Made by a program: the position numbers and the translations under genes
DNA from: Heterotrichella gracilis
Lineage: Eukaryota; Sar; Xanthophyceae; Tribonematales; Xanthonemataceae
Assembly: GCA_032358255.1 (NCBI GenBank)
Contig: JAULBX010014425.1
Span: 35,893 to 99,892 of the forward strand
Reading direction: 5' to 3'
DNA length: 64,000 nucleotides
Notes under the pieces: generated by a model
Told to the model about the DNA's origin: nothing
The model's database searches: none
Seen by the model: only the letters and a program-made list of their open reading frames with translations
Shown: piece by piece, positions 48,883 through 57,539 of the stretch
How positions within the stretch are numbered: position 1 is the first letter of the stretch
Layout of the letters: every line of letters begins with the position of its first letter

Positions 48883-49269
48883 TTACACTTTTGTTACTTT
48901 CCAAACCAACTCATGTTGTTGGATATAATAATAAACGTTTTGTAGGTGGTGAACGTGTTTAAAAGGCATCGTTTTTGGCACCGTTGTTTTAAGAGGTAGC
49001 GTGTAAGGCATTTCATGGCTGGGCTTTAAAATCAGTTTTGCTTGTATCAATACAAAATCTTCCTTTTCGCATTGCCAGAAGTCGCCCATGTCATGAATTG
49101 AAAAGCCAAGGTTATCGCGAAGTATCTCTTTTGTTAATGCAATTGGATTAAAATCTTCTTCGTTATACTGACTTTGACCTATATCTTCAAATGTTTGTAT
49201 TGTAACTTCATGTTCTTCGCCTAAACGTAACACTAAATTTCCAACTCTTAAATCTTCAATTCTTATCAT
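48883..49269 (-). CDS. Conserved mobile-element protein of unknown function
   Basis: Protein of 128 residues. It begins IRIEDLRVGNLVL, has PIALTKEILRDNLGF in the middle and ends with HVHHLQNVYYYIQQHELVW. The combination of an opening DLRxGNLV, an I-x-LT-x-E-x-L segment and a closing HxLQNxYY is one I associate with small proteins on Bacteroidota phages and conjugative elements, function unknown. It overlaps the upstream glycosyltransferase by 4 bases. Confidence 0.65.
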   Translation of the reverse strand: MIRIEDLRVGNLVLRLGEEHEVTIQTFEDIGQSQYNEEDFNPIALTKEILRDNLGFSIHDMGDFWQCEKEDFVLIQAKLILKPSHEMPYTLPLKTTVPKTMPFKHVHHLQNVYYYIQQHELVWKVTKV

Positions 49270-49865
49270 TTCAAAATATTAAATCTTTTACCGTATAACC
49301 TATTGTACTGTGTTACATACTTCATATTGTCTGAGTATCCATCCAATTGCATTGCGCAAAACTCATGCATTACAAAAACCTTAAACTGGTTAAGGCTGAT
49401 CCATCGATCGATATGATCATCAAATTTATAATTTTCTTTTATTCTTTCGAAGGCTGGCCGATTAATAATATAAAAGTGCAGTCCACTGAAGGTATTTAAA
49501 CGATCCCAGTGTTCATTAAATGGTGCTTGTCCTTCTTGCTGATAAAGGCCACCAAGAAGGATATCCCAGTCAGCTGGCAGATCACTTAAACATTTATTGA
49601 TGTGTTCAATTGTTTTGTGCCTACCGGGAAGCGTGACATCGTCTTCCAATACTAAAACGAAATCGCTTTTTTTAAACCCTTCCTCCATGGCATTAACATG
49701 AGCCATCCCTATTCCTCGGGATGGCTTTTCATCTATTACTCCGGGAATAAAAGTAAAAGCATTTTCATTTAATCCTAAATGAGAAACCTCCCGAATAAAG
49801 GATTGTTTTCTATCCACGCGATGCGGTAGATGGATAACTATTTTTGGAAGTGTTAAGAAATTCAT
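49266..49865 (-). CDS. Glycosyltransferase family 25-like protein
   Basis: Protein of 199 residues with the LPS-type GT25 layout: IVIHLPHRVDRK at the start, GIGMAHVNAME, then the acidic LEDD at 73-76 that stands for the metal/nucleotide-sugar site. Members transfer galactose or related sugars to lipooligosaccharide or protein. It is the first from the tRNA side of a five-gene block of sugar and methyl transferases linked by short overlaps. Acceptor unknown; phage- or element-encoded surface modification is the likely use. Confidence 0.75.
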   Translation of the reverse strand: MNFLTLPKIVIHLPHRVDRKQSFIREVSHLGLNENAFTFIPGVIDEKPSRGIGMAHVNAMEEGFKKSDFVLVLEDDVTLPGRHKTIEHINKCLSDLPADWDILLGGLYQQEGQAPFNEHWDRLNTFSGLHFYIINRPAFERIKENYKFDDHIDRWISLNQFKVFVMHEFCAMQLDGYSDNMKYVTQYNRLYGKRFNILK

Positions 49866-50476
49866 CTTGTGAATATTATATTACAGAAGTTTTTAAAATA
49901 AACAGTGAAACCAAAGCCGGCCATGTAATCGATATATTTTTTATCTTCTACAGAGTTGGTTTCTACAACAACCATGCAAGTATTCAAAAGGTCAAAAGGT
50001 ATTTGAATTAATATTTCATAGTCCACACCTTCGCAGTCAATGCTTATAAGATCTGCAGTGAAGCATTTACTTTCATACATAAATGTTTCAAACGTTTTAC
50101 ACTTTACTGTTGTTTTTTCAAACTGTGCAGTATTTCCCCAGCGCTTTATTTCTTCAGAGCTCGTTGACGATAATAGGGAATGATCGCCTTTACCTAAATG
50201 CTCGCCTGATTCATAAAAATCAACTGTACCATCCTTTGTACCAATAGCAAAATTATGGCATTTAACTTGTTTGTTATCCTTGTGCCGGGCTTTCAATTCA
50301 GTAAACGACCGTTTGCATGGTTCAACCAAATGACCCTTCCAGCCAGCCTCTAAAAGGCCTAATACATTCGAAAGTGTTTTGCCATCGTTCTCACCTAATG
50401 AAACAAGAGTGCCAATTTTATCTTTAAAGAAGTCAGCAATAATCTTACCTTCTCCATGTTGTGAATAGTCGTTCAT
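49862..50476 (-). CDS. FkbM family methyltransferase
   Basis: SAM-dependent methyltransferase of 204 residues. YSQHGEGKIIADFF at the N-terminus, a SAM motif region LVSLGENDGKTLSN, and VEP, then SIDCEGVDYEIL near residue 148 are FkbM features. FkbM-type enzymes O-methylate sugars or lipids. Its place inside a glycosyltransferase block suggests methylation of the glycan made by the neighbours. It overlaps the GT25 gene by 4 bases. Confidence 0.8.
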   Translation of the reverse strand: MNDYSQHGEGKIIADFFKDKIGTLVSLGENDGKTLSNVLGLLEAGWKGHLVEPCKRSFTELKARHKDNKQVKCHNFAIGTKDGTVDFYESGEHLGKGDHSLLSSTSSEEIKRWGNTAQFEKTTVKCKTFETFMYESKCFTADLISIDCEGVDYEILIQIPFDLLNTCMVVVETNSVEDKKYIDYMAGFGFTVYFKNFCNIIFTR

Positions 50477-50477
50477 A

Positions 50478-51152
50478 TTACATCCCCCTCATAAAAAAAA
50501 TTAGTGAATCCTTTATTTCGTTTTGATAATAGCTGGAATAGATTCCCGGATCATACATTTCCATGTCCAGAAGTCCAATAATTACTGAGGCACATGCTTG
50601 GTCTTGCCTGTGGAACATAAAGCGCGGATCCTGACTTTGATTATCATGTTCTCGTGAACCACTAAAAGCTCCATTCCTAGCAGCTTCAATAAATTCATTA
50701 ATGAACTGTGCAGATCTTTCGTTGTTCATATTTACTCCAAACATAGATGTTGAACAGTCTTCCATTTGTTCAGCTGTATCGCGATCGATACCAAAATATT
50801 CAAGGCACTTATCAGAGCACACTTGTGCGCAGTTGTAACCGCTTTTCCAGAAATAGTGTCCCTCGGAGTTAATTACATCAAATATTTTATTCGGATCATT
50901 TATGGCCCAAACAGAACAGTCCAACCAAAGAATGTGTGTATATCCTAATTTTATGGCCTCTTCGAACGCAGCTGCTTTTATGTTATAAGGACAGCTCTCG
51001 TCATAGTTATTATTTGGAAATTTATCCCAGGTTAATATATCACCATTGAAGCCGTGATGAATTAACGATCTTTTTAATCGCTCAGTGCCTTTTGGATACC
51101 AGCCGGCGCCATTACTTGCATTAATGATGCAATGTTTAATCTGTGATTCCAT
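50478..51152 (-). CDS. Putative nucleotide-sugar glycosyltransferase (GT-A fold)
   Basis: Protein of 224 residues with YTHILWLDCSVW at about 72-82, where D78 stands in the position of the DxD-like metal motif, and later cysteine-rich and His-containing segments such as FMFHRQDQACASV. The pattern resembles galactosyltransferase-like members without a clear family. Assignment rests on fold-like features and on the surrounding glycosyltransferase genes. It overlaps the next gene by 17 bases. Confidence 0.55.
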   Translation of the reverse strand: MESQIKHCIINASNGAGWYPKGTERLKRSLIHHGFNGDILTWDKFPNNNYDESCPYNIKAAAFEEAIKLGYTHILWLDCSVWAINDPNKIFDVINSEGHYFWKSGYNCAQVCSDKCLEYFGIDRDTAEQMEDCSTSMFGVNMNNERSAQFINEFIEAARNGAFSGSREHDNQSQDPRFMFHRQDQACASVIIGLLDMEMYDPGIYSSYYQNEIKDSLIFFMRGM

Positions 51153-51720
51153 ACTTTGTTTTTGGGTCTTGAAATTTATAATTGTAATTGTATAATACTT
51201 TATTGATAAATACTTCTTTTTTCAGAAGTCCGCTTTCTTTCAGACGTTTAGCATAATCGTAGTCCTCCGCATAGCGCATATCTTTAAATCCAATCTTCAA
51301 AGCAATGGATCGTTTAACAGGCGTTTTATGATAGATGGTTCTAACGTAACGGAATCCGTCAGTGTGATCGCCCCAGTCCTTATATACGTTTGAAGCTTTA
51401 GCCATACACATTCTTCCTTCCATATTACATGAAATTAAAAAGCCGATACAATCAGGATCTTGCGCAATGGCTTTTAAAAGTTCATTTACATAATTATGCG
51501 CAGGGAAGTCGTCGCTGTCAAAATAAACAATATAGTCACCATTTGCTCTAAGCAATAGTTTTTGGCGTTTGGCACCTACTGATATCTCTTTATTATCTTC
51601 TTCATAAAGGATTTCAATGTTTTCAGTTTCTTTAACAGCTTGTCTGCAAAATTCATTAAACAATTCTTCAAACATTTGTCTTCTGTCAACTGTTGTGCAA
51701 ATTAAAATGGATAGTTTCAT
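51136..51720 (-). CDS. Glycosyltransferase family 2-like protein
   Basis: Protein of 194 residues, shorter than typical GT2 but with the core: LSILICTTVDRR at the N-terminus, GAKRQKLLLRANGDYIVYFDSDD around residues 49-71 where D68, D70 and D71 supply the metal site, and YAEDYDYAKRL for the acceptor-side acidic motif. Expected to use a nucleotide sugar. ATGA overlap joins it to the next transferase. Confidence 0.78.
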   Translation of the reverse strand: MKLSILICTTVDRRQMFEELFNEFCRQAVKETENIEILYEEDNKEISVGAKRQKLLLRANGDYIVYFDSDDFPAHNYVNELLKAIAQDPDCIGFLISCNMEGRMCMAKASNVYKDWGDHTDGFRYVRTIYHKTPVKRSIALKIGFKDMRYAEDYDYAKRLKESGLLKKEVFINKVLYNYNYKFQDPKTKYGITD

Positions 51721-52403
51721 ATTGTAAAATTTTTTCTAAAGCGTTCTGTGAATAAATCTTGATCATGCTTCCAGTGTTGATCATTCTTTTTATATAAAGC
51801 ATCCGTTTTGCAATTTGAATCCCATCCCGGATGAAAATGCCTGATAATACATTCCCTGATCTGAATTAATTTGCCTCGCTTTATTGCCACGGCGGTGCTT
51901 TCATTATCACAAAAGAAAGATTTATACTCAGGGTAGTAAATGTATTTGTCTCGGTTATAATAATTGAACCCTAGTATTTCCATTGTATTAATGCTGTTTT
52001 GGTGGCCATCATTAAACCATAAGGACGCGTCAAGATCTGCCGGCATAAAAGCCCTTATTTTATCATCATATCCTTTTTCAATTGGAACCTGATCATCGGA
52101 AATATTTAGAAGTATATCCCATTTATCTTCAATACCGTCAACGTCCCGATTAATTGCATAAATTTTACTTTCAGAATTGCCTATGCGAAATTTAACCAAT
52201 CCAGTCATTAAACCTTTTTGATCGAAAAGGTCTATGATCTTTGGAATAACTGTTGATCCATTTCGTATATCATCTTCATCAAGCGTGAAGAGCCAAATCA
52301 TATTGATAGGATCTGCAGCTAATTCCAAATAAGCATTTATTGTTTTTACAAGCTGGTCCTCTCTTTCTCGTGAAGTGACCTTCATTAAAATTGTTTTTTT
52401 CAT
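51717..52403 (-). CDS. Glycosyltransferase-like protein of phage type
   Basis: Protein of 228 residues. It starts TILMKVTSREREDQLVKT, has LFTLDEDDIRN, and a likely metal site in LNISDDQVP near residues 94-102, then ECIIRHFHPGWD near the C-terminus. This is a GT2-like pattern seen in element- or phage-encoded transferases. It closes the block on its upstream side and overlaps its neighbours by 4 bases. Confidence 0.6.
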   Translation of the reverse strand: MKKTILMKVTSREREDQLVKTINAYLELAADPINMIWLFTLDEDDIRNGSTVIPKIIDLFDQKGLMTGLVKFRIGNSESKIYAINRDVDGIEDKWDILLNISDDQVPIEKGYDDKIRAFMPADLDASLWFNDGHQNSINTMEILGFNYYNRDKYIYYPEYKSFFCDNESTAVAIKRGKLIQIRECIIRHFHPGWDSNCKTDALYKKNDQHWKHDQDLFTERFRKNFTI

Positions 52404-52813
52404 TTGTCTTTATTTTTGCTAAGCATTAAAATTTTATGTATTAACTCCTTGCCTTCAGTCCGAAGTTTAGAAATTGTTTTGTTTGCTTCGATGAGTTCCT
52501 TCTTTAGTTTTGAAATTTCTGGATCATGCTTCAACGCAACAACGGCTTTGTGTGCGTTCTTACGTGTTAAAAACTCTACCTCTTCTTTGAGGTCAACGAT
52601 CTCTTTTACAAGCTCAATTGCTTGCGCTCGAACTTCATCATTCTCGAGTCGAAGATCTTCGAATGAAATACGGCTTGTAAGATGCCAGGCTCCGCACTCG
52701 CATTTGTATGTACGAATGGGAATCCTGTTTCTATCAGAATTTAGTTTCAATTTGTTAATGTGAAACAAGGCTATCTGTTCGCTGCCAAAGCTTACTTTTT
52801 TACAATTCGCCAT
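52400..52813 (-). CDS. Zinc-ribbon/coiled-coil element protein
   Basis: Protein of 137 residues starting MANCKKVSFGSEQIALFH. An ATG four codons upstream (52825) is also in frame but overlaps the previous gene; the inner start is favoured because it begins the MANCKK block and leaves a 2-base gap. Cys at position 4 and CECGAWHLTS near residue 40 are a small Cys/His cluster, and residues about 55-130 form a charged coiled coil. Similar short proteins occur in Bacteroidota mobile elements. Function unknown. Confidence 0.65.
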   Translation of the reverse strand: MANCKKVSFGSEQIALFHINKLKLNSDRNRIPIRTYKCECGAWHLTSRISFEDLRLENDEVRAQAIELVKEIVDLKEEVEFLTRKNAHKAVVALKHDPEISKLKKELIEANKTISKLRTEGKELIHKILMLSKNKDK

Positions 52814-52815
52814 GA

Positions 52816-53286
52816 TTAAGGACATCTTGGTTTTGCTTTTTTCATTCGCACGACCGTATATCCATGCCGTTTTAGCATTTTATTATATTTGGGCCACTTA
52901 CAATTACCTTCTTTTGATCTAAGATATTCGGGAATGTTATTTGAAAATTCAACGCAAACAGCAATGTCTTTTTTTAGTTGGCTTATTTCCTTCAATTGTT
53001 CTTCGATCAAATTAAGAAGCTTTTTTACAATCAATACAGTATCGCCTTTAATAGTTACCGTGGCGCTATCATAACCTAAACTTGCATAGCCTTTGTTATT
53101 GTCTGCCTCGACTCTTAAACGGGAATGGTTATAAATTTTTCCAATTATATAAGTAGTGCCGGTTGCGTTCCACCTTCCGTTAAATTCTATTGAATCTATT
53201 TTAAATGAAACGGGGTTACTTGTCGTATCAAATTTTTGCGCGTTTAAACTACCTGCTAATAGTAGTAACATAATTATTTTTTTCAT
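52816..53286 (-). CDS. Small secreted protein of unknown function
   Basis: Protein of 156 residues with a signal peptide (about 1-16, Ala-Gln cleavage), then a beta-rich stretch and a helix-rich part with KKLLNLIEEQLKEISQLKK. The C-terminal quarter is basic. Its start is preceded by an unusually strong Shine-Dalgarno sequence. No family recognised. Confidence 0.6.
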   Translation of the reverse strand: MKKIIMLLLLAGSLNAQKFDTTSNPVSFKIDSIEFNGRWNATGTTYIIGKIYNHSRLRVEADNNKGYASLGYDSATVTIKGDTVLIVKKLLNLIEEQLKEISQLKKDIAVCVEFSNNIPEYLRSKEGNCKWPKYNKMLKRHGYTVVRMKKAKPRCP

Positions 53287-53291
53287 TTTTT

Positions 53292-53462
53292 TTACCTCCT
53301 GTTTGCTTCTAAATGTTGAATATGTTTTTTACAAGCGTTTAGCTCATTTTGCTGGTTCTCAATTATTAAATTCTGATCTTCCATGTCTGGACGGTATAAA
53401 CTATAATATACTCCAGCACCACCGGCAGCTATTCCAATTATTAACCAAAATGCTTCTTCCAT
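53292..53462 (-). CDS. Small membrane protein (56 residues)
   Basis: Short gene starting at 53462 directly after the TAG of its upstream neighbour. The product has one hydrophobic segment (FWLIIGIAAGGAGVYYSLY, about residues 5-23) followed by a charged, helical cytosolic or periplasmic tail rich in Glu, Asn and Gln. It resembles spanin or holin-like small proteins only by shape. Its last codons AGG AGG overlap the ribosome-binding site of the next gene. Confidence 0.55.
   Translation of the reverse strand: MEEAFWLIIGIAAGGAGVYYSLYRPDMEDQNLIIENQQNELNACKKHIQHLEANRR
53294..53300 (-). promoter_or_regulatory. Strong Shine-Dalgarno sequence AGGAGGT
   Basis: AGGAGGT ends 7 bases before the ATG at 53286. 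Most genes in this window have no such sequence. Confidence 0.7.
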
Positions 53463-53870
53463 CTATTTATTTTTTAAGTTTATCCAGTAATATCCAACAG
53501 GTGCAAGGAATTTTAAGCCATTACTGAACTCATGCAGTTGTTCGTGCTTTGTTTCAAAAAATCCATCAAATAAAAAAGTCTTTCTTTGAACTGGTTGCCT
53601 TGTGCCTAATTGTATGGTAACCGTATCGTAATGTCTTTTAGAGCCATCCTTATTAAATAGGCGTTGTTTTATCCATTTACTTGGACTTCTTAGTTCAAAA
53701 GGTTTTTCTTCCGTGCCAGTAACTTCGTATGCTTCTTTTTTAAGAACTAAGAATAAATCTGTTTTTTCCATTTGCTTAATTATTTCTTGTTTATCGCTCT
53801 CTTCCAATCCCCATTGCCAGAAGCAAAAGAGAAGGAAGAGAACTTTGATTAATATTTTTATAAATTTCAA
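53463..53870 (-). CDS. Unknown membrane-anchored element protein
   Basis: Protein of 135 residues with a hydrophobic N-terminus (KILIKVLFLLFCFWQWG, about 4-20) followed by a charged soluble part containing TIQLGTRQPVQRKTFLFDGFF. No family recognised. It lies between the YopX-like gene (4-base overlap) and the 56-residue membrane protein. Confidence 0.55.
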   Translation of the reverse strand: MKFIKILIKVLFLLFCFWQWGLEESDKQEIIKQMEKTDLFLVLKKEAYEVTGTEEKPFELRSPSKWIKQRLFNKDGSKRHYDTVTIQLGTRQPVQRKTFLFDGFFETKHEQLHEFSNGLKFLAPVGYYWINLKNK

Positions 53871-54304
53871 ATCTGGTTTACTAAGTCAGGACTTTCGATC
53901 AGGTTACCGATGCGCTCGTACTTGCGCTTCTTCCAAAGATTTCTTTCCATTGAAAGCAATTCATCAGCTGGTTCTTTCTCATTTATAAACTCGATCATGA
54001 AGCATCCAGCAGAGAATACCACTTTACCAATTCCGATATCAGTTTTAATCACATCGTGCTGATATGTTTTTACGTCATTTGTATCTTTTACTCCAGTGTA
54101 AAGGCAAGGGATAAACCGGCCACCTTTATCAGGAATATGCGTAAGCTTGTCGCACGGATCAACTCCATCGTTCTCCCGGAGATACATTTCACCCGATTGC
54201 GAAAAGAAGATCTCTTCTGTATTTTTTACTTTGTCCTTTGGGTACGTTGGTTTAAACCAACAGTTCTTTTGACTATCCCAGATAATAAATTTTTGTGTGT
54301 TCAT
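53867..54304 (-). CDS. YopX-like phage protein
   Basis: Protein of 145 residues. LYTGVKDTNDVKTYQHDVIKTD followed by VVFSAGCFMIEF is the YopX pattern seen widely in phage and element genes; function is unknown. N-terminal residues FIIWDSQKNCWFKP also suit the family. It supports a phage-like origin for this arm. Confidence 0.75.
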   Translation of the reverse strand: MNTQKFIIWDSQKNCWFKPTYPKDKVKNTEEIFFSQSGEMYLRENDGVDPCDKLTHIPDKGGRFIPCLYTGVKDTNDVKTYQHDVIKTDIGIGKVVFSAGCFMIEFINEKEPADELLSMERNLWKKRKYERIGNLIESPDLVNQI

Positions 54305-54305
54305 A

Positions 54306-54605
54306 TTATTGTTTTTTCAATTGATTTTTATATCGTGTATTTAAACTTCTTAATGAAGCGTTTGCTTTTTTCTCTTTGTTGTATGCGTTGCGATACCATT
54401 CCAAATCTGCATTTGCCTTATTTAAATCGCCCTGCATCTGGACATGGTTTTGCGACATTGCTTCAGTTGCATCAGCGATCCGTAAAAGGCAGCCTAATTG
54501 AATTTGATCCCGATCGACTTTTTGACCTTTTTCAAAATAAGAGCCCCAATCGATGCGTGACTCTTGCCTGTAATGTTTAAATGTTTTTTCTTCTGTGTCT
54601 GCCAT
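54306..54605 (-). CDS. Small coiled-coil protein
   Basis: Protein of 99 residues, highly charged, with a long predicted helix (about 40-95) rich in Asn, Lys and Glu (for example LNKANADLEWYRNAYNKEKK). No motif or family recognised. It lies 2 bases downstream of the dnaB stop region and is probably co-translated. Confidence 0.5.
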   Translation of the reverse strand: MADTEEKTFKHYRQESRIDWGSYFEKGQKVDRDQIQLGCLLRIADATEAMSQNHVQMQGDLNKANADLEWYRNAYNKEKKANASLRSLNTRYKNQLKKQ

Positions 54606-54607
54606 AA

Positions 54608-56041
54608 TTAATCAATTAAAAAGTTTTTGTTTGATTCTAGTTTTGCCATGCTTTCAATAACAGCATCAAGTGTGTTGAAGTCATAATTTTCTATCTTCAT
54701 AAATTCACCATCGAATTTTAAAGGTTGTTCGCAGATCTGCAACTCGCGACCTTTAGCGATATCAAAAATTAAAAGCCCTTTTGTGTTTAAAGTTCTGTTA
54801 GCAAAAGGATACCCTTCCGGAAACAAATCGTAATATTCAGGTCTGAATAAAAATGATACTGTGTCAGCATCCTGTTCTATGGCGCCTGATTCTCTTAAGT
54901 CGCTTAATTGAGGACGGTATGCATCTGGGCCTGACGCTCTGCTTTCCACTTGCCTACTTAATTGTGATAATGCGATAATTGGGATATCCAACTCTTTTGA
55001 AAGTGTTTTTAAATTCCTGCTGATAAATGAAATTTCAGCTTCGCGATTTCCTTTTCCTTCACCAGACATCAATTGTAAATAATCAATAATGATCAACTCG
55101 ATCTTATTTTCATAAAACAATTTTTTTGCTTTTGCGCGAAGGTCCGAGTAAGTTAAGCCAGCAGTATCGTCAATGTAAATTGGCGCTGCCATCAATTTAA
55201 AACAGTTCCCTGTTAATTGTTGCAACTCCTGTAAATTAATTTTCTTTTGGTTAATTCTGGTTGAACTAATGTTTTTACCTTCTTCGCCTTCTGATGCAGC
55301 TAACCTTCCAACTAATTGTCTGGCCGTCATCTCCAAAGAAAATATTGCAATTGGTCTGTTAAACATCATGGCAGCATTTTTGGCAATAGCTAATGCAAAG
55401 GCTGTTTTTCCCATACCCGGACGAGCAGCTATAATGTTTAAAGTTCCTTTTTGCCAGCCCCCCATGTGTTTATCCAAATTTTCAAGTCCAGTTAACAGAC
55501 CGGTGGGCAATCCGTTTTCAATAACATTTTTAATATCTTTTACCATTTCGGAAAAAACATCTCCAACAGTTTTGATATTGTTTGAAGTGAATGAAGTGAT
55601 CTCTTGAATTTTTTTATTGATTTTATCTACCAATTCAAAAGGATCTGCGTTTGGAGTACCAGCCAGATAATTCATTTCGCGGCCTAAAGATTCTATTTCT
55701 CGAAGCAAATAAAATTGAGTTATAATCAATACATGATGTTCGATGTTGGCATCACTGGCAACTCTGTTTGTTAATTGGGAAATATAATACGGCCCACCAA
55801 TATCTTCCAGCCGGCCCATTTTTTTTAATTCTTTGGTTACTGTTAAAATATCTATCGGTTCGCTTCTTTGCCAAATTGCTTTAATTGCCCTGTAAACGAA
55901 TTGATTTTGTTTTAAGTAGAAATACTCATCTTTTAAAATTGGAGCGATCTTTGGCAGGTTCTCTGCGCTTAAAAGCAAAGCTCCAAGCACTACTCCTTCA
56001 ATTTCTTTATCGTGTGGTGGTGTTTTTCCTATTTCGTTCAT
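54608..56041 (-). CDS. dnaB: Replicative DNA helicase, DnaB family
   Basis: Hexameric helicase of 477 residues. The N-terminal domain begins PPHDKEIEGVVLGALLL and contains PIDILTVTKELK; the RecA core has Walker A RPGMGKT at 207-213, LFSLEM-type IFSLEMTARQLVGRL, LIIIDYLQLM (Walker B) and LSQLSRQVESR. The length is full. The host must have its own copy; this one is in an element operon beside a DnaD-like initiator, so it probably serves replication of the element. Confidence 0.93.
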   Translation of the reverse strand: MNEIGKTPPHDKEIEGVVLGALLLSAENLPKIAPILKDEYFYLKQNQFVYRAIKAIWQRSEPIDILTVTKELKKMGRLEDIGGPYYISQLTNRVASDANIEHHVLIITQFYLLREIESLGREMNYLAGTPNADPFELVDKINKKIQEITSFTSNNIKTVGDVFSEMVKDIKNVIENGLPTGLLTGLENLDKHMGGWQKGTLNIIAARPGMGKTAFALAIAKNAAMMFNRPIAIFSLEMTARQLVGRLAASEGEEGKNISSTRINQKKINLQELQQLTGNCFKLMAAPIYIDDTAGLTYSDLRAKAKKLFYENKIELIIIDYLQLMSGEGKGNREAEISFISRNLKTLSKELDIPIIALSQLSRQVESRASGPDAYRPQLSDLRESGAIEQDADTVSFLFRPEYYDLFPEGYPFANRTLNTKGLLIFDIAKGRELQICEQPLKFDGEFMKIENYDFNTLDAVIESMAKLESNKNFLID

Positions 56042-56730
56042 ACTGGTTGGTGTCTTTTTTTAGCAGTTGTTTGTTCAGCTACAGGTTTAAAATTTTTATC
56101 ATTCTTAGCCCAGGTCTCTAACCTTCGGCTTACATCCCATGTTTTTTCTAATTCGCGTCTGAATTTTGTTCCTGAAGTATTTGGTTCGGTCCAGTATTTA
56201 TAAAAATCATTAAGCAGGTTCTTCCCATACTTTTCTAAAAAAGGTTTGAGTGTGTCAGCAAATTTTAATTTGCGCTCTTCAATATTATTTTCTTTTATCT
56301 TATTTTCTTTACTCTTATCTCCTCTTATCTTATTTGTTGAGTTTAGTTGACCGTCTGTTGAACCAGTTTCAACCGATGTTGAATTTTGGTTGGAATTTTC
56401 AAGCTTTTTATCAGCCCTAATTTTGGCAGACTTTTGACCTTTTTCGGAGTTCTTTTTTGATGTGCTTTGAATTTCAAGCATTTGATCATCAAGGAAATCT
56501 ACTTTTATAAATTCCTCATCAAGCTTTAATATTTTATAATTTAAAAGTTCTGAGATCTCGTCATCACCAAAATCAAGTTTTGCATCTTCAAGTGTCATTA
56601 CGCACTCATCATGCCAGTACTTACATATCAAATCCATGAAGGCAACTTTTGCTTCTTTGCTTCTTTTTTGGATCCGGCCAAATTTCCATCCGGCAGGTTC
56701 AAACTTAAAATATGGTAGTTCTTTGCTCAT
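56038..56730 (-). CDS. DnaD-like replication initiation protein
   Basis: Protein of 230 residues. N-terminal half (about 5-90) looks like a winged-helix domain of element replication proteins (ELPYFKFEPAGWKFGRIQ). A polar, low-complexity linker (about 90-155) leads to a C-terminal helix set (YGKNLLNDFYKYWTEPN, TWDVSRRLETWAKND). Both ends are typical of Bacteroidota element proteins that load DnaB. It overlaps dnaB by 4 bases and follows the ThiF gene by the same coupling. Confidence 0.75.
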   Translation of the reverse strand: MSKELPYFKFEPAGWKFGRIQKRSKEAKVAFMDLICKYWHDECVMTLEDAKLDFGDDEISELLNYKILKLDEEFIKVDFLDDQMLEIQSTSKKNSEKGQKSAKIRADKKLENSNQNSTSVETGSTDGQLNSTNKIRGDKSKENKIKENNIEERKLKFADTLKPFLEKYGKNLLNDFYKYWTEPNTSGTKFRRELEKTWDVSRRLETWAKNDKNFKPVAEQTTAKKRHQPV

Positions 56731-57539
56731 AAATAAATTGGTGCAATTTTTAAGGTTTCTAAATTGATGAAGGTGCCATGGTAAGTGATCTTAGTTTCTC
56801 GAAACATTTTCCATAGTGTGTGCATCGCGAATTGTGTCAGTATCGGATTAATAAAAAGATCTTGTTTTTCCAATGCTTCAGCTAAAGAACATGAAGGACC
56901 AGTGTCTTTATCCTTTTGATCTTTAAAGCCCGGGAACTTATCAAATACGTCCGGTAATATATCCAGAGCTTCGCCGTCAACTGCCTGTGGATTATTTGCA
57001 CATGCAGAAGGTTGCGCAATTGATCTTAACGTTCCAATAACGAACTGGCCAGCATTTTGTGTGTTGCCAAGATCCATCCAATAGTAACTTGTTTTAAAAG
57101 GCTCTCCTTCATTGGATTTAATTTGATAAAGACATTTTTGAATTATTTTCCTGGCCTCAACTGTATCAACACATGATATAGAAATATTTGCGCTCCGGTC
57201 TTCGAGCAGGATTTTTTCATTAAATTTAAATGGTACTGCTTTCCATGAAGTTCCAAAGTACCTGTTGTAACGTGTAATCAATACAACGGCTTTGTTTAAT
57301 CCTATATCGACAGGAGAGAATAATTGCCGGCCCATATTTGCTTCAGATACAACATCATCATCAAATAAAGTTACATGAAGTCCCGTGTGGCCTAATGCTT
57401 TTAAAGCTTTATCCATTCGCGCCAGCTGGGTAAGGACCTGACAACCATTTCCTCCTGCTCCTATTACTTGGACTGTAACAGGATGCTGTGGATTGATCAG
57501 GTAAGGTGCTGTGTAATGTATTTTTAATTTATTTTTCAT
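56727..57539 (-). CDS. PRTRC system ThiF-family (E1-like) protein
   Basis: E1/ThiF adenylating protein of 270 residues, fifth gene of the PRTRC cassette. ATP-binding loop GAGGNG at 27-32; D60-D62, N68, R71, Q72 and K83 complete the E1 adenylation signature. D125 in SCVD fits the nucleotide-sugar ribose contact. C217 in GPSCSLAEAL is the candidate catalytic cysteine. In known E1 enzymes these activate the C-terminus of a ubiquitin-like protein as an adenylate. Here the likely partner is protein C (59446-59676) and E2-like protein B (57536-58249). It is coupled by 4-base overlaps on both sides. Confidence 0.9.
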   Translation of the reverse strand: MKNKLKIHYTAPYLINPQHPVTVQVIGAGGNGCQVLTQLARMDKALKALGHTGLHVTLFDDDVVSEANMGRQLFSPVDIGLNKAVVLITRYNRYFGTSWKAVPFKFNEKILLEDRSANISISCVDTVEARKIIQKCLYQIKSNEGEPFKTSYYWMDLGNTQNAGQFVIGTLRSIAQPSACANNPQAVDGEALDILPDVFDKFPGFKDQKDKDTGPSCSLAEALEKQDLFINPILTQFAMHTLWKMFRETKITYHGTFINLETLKIAPIYL

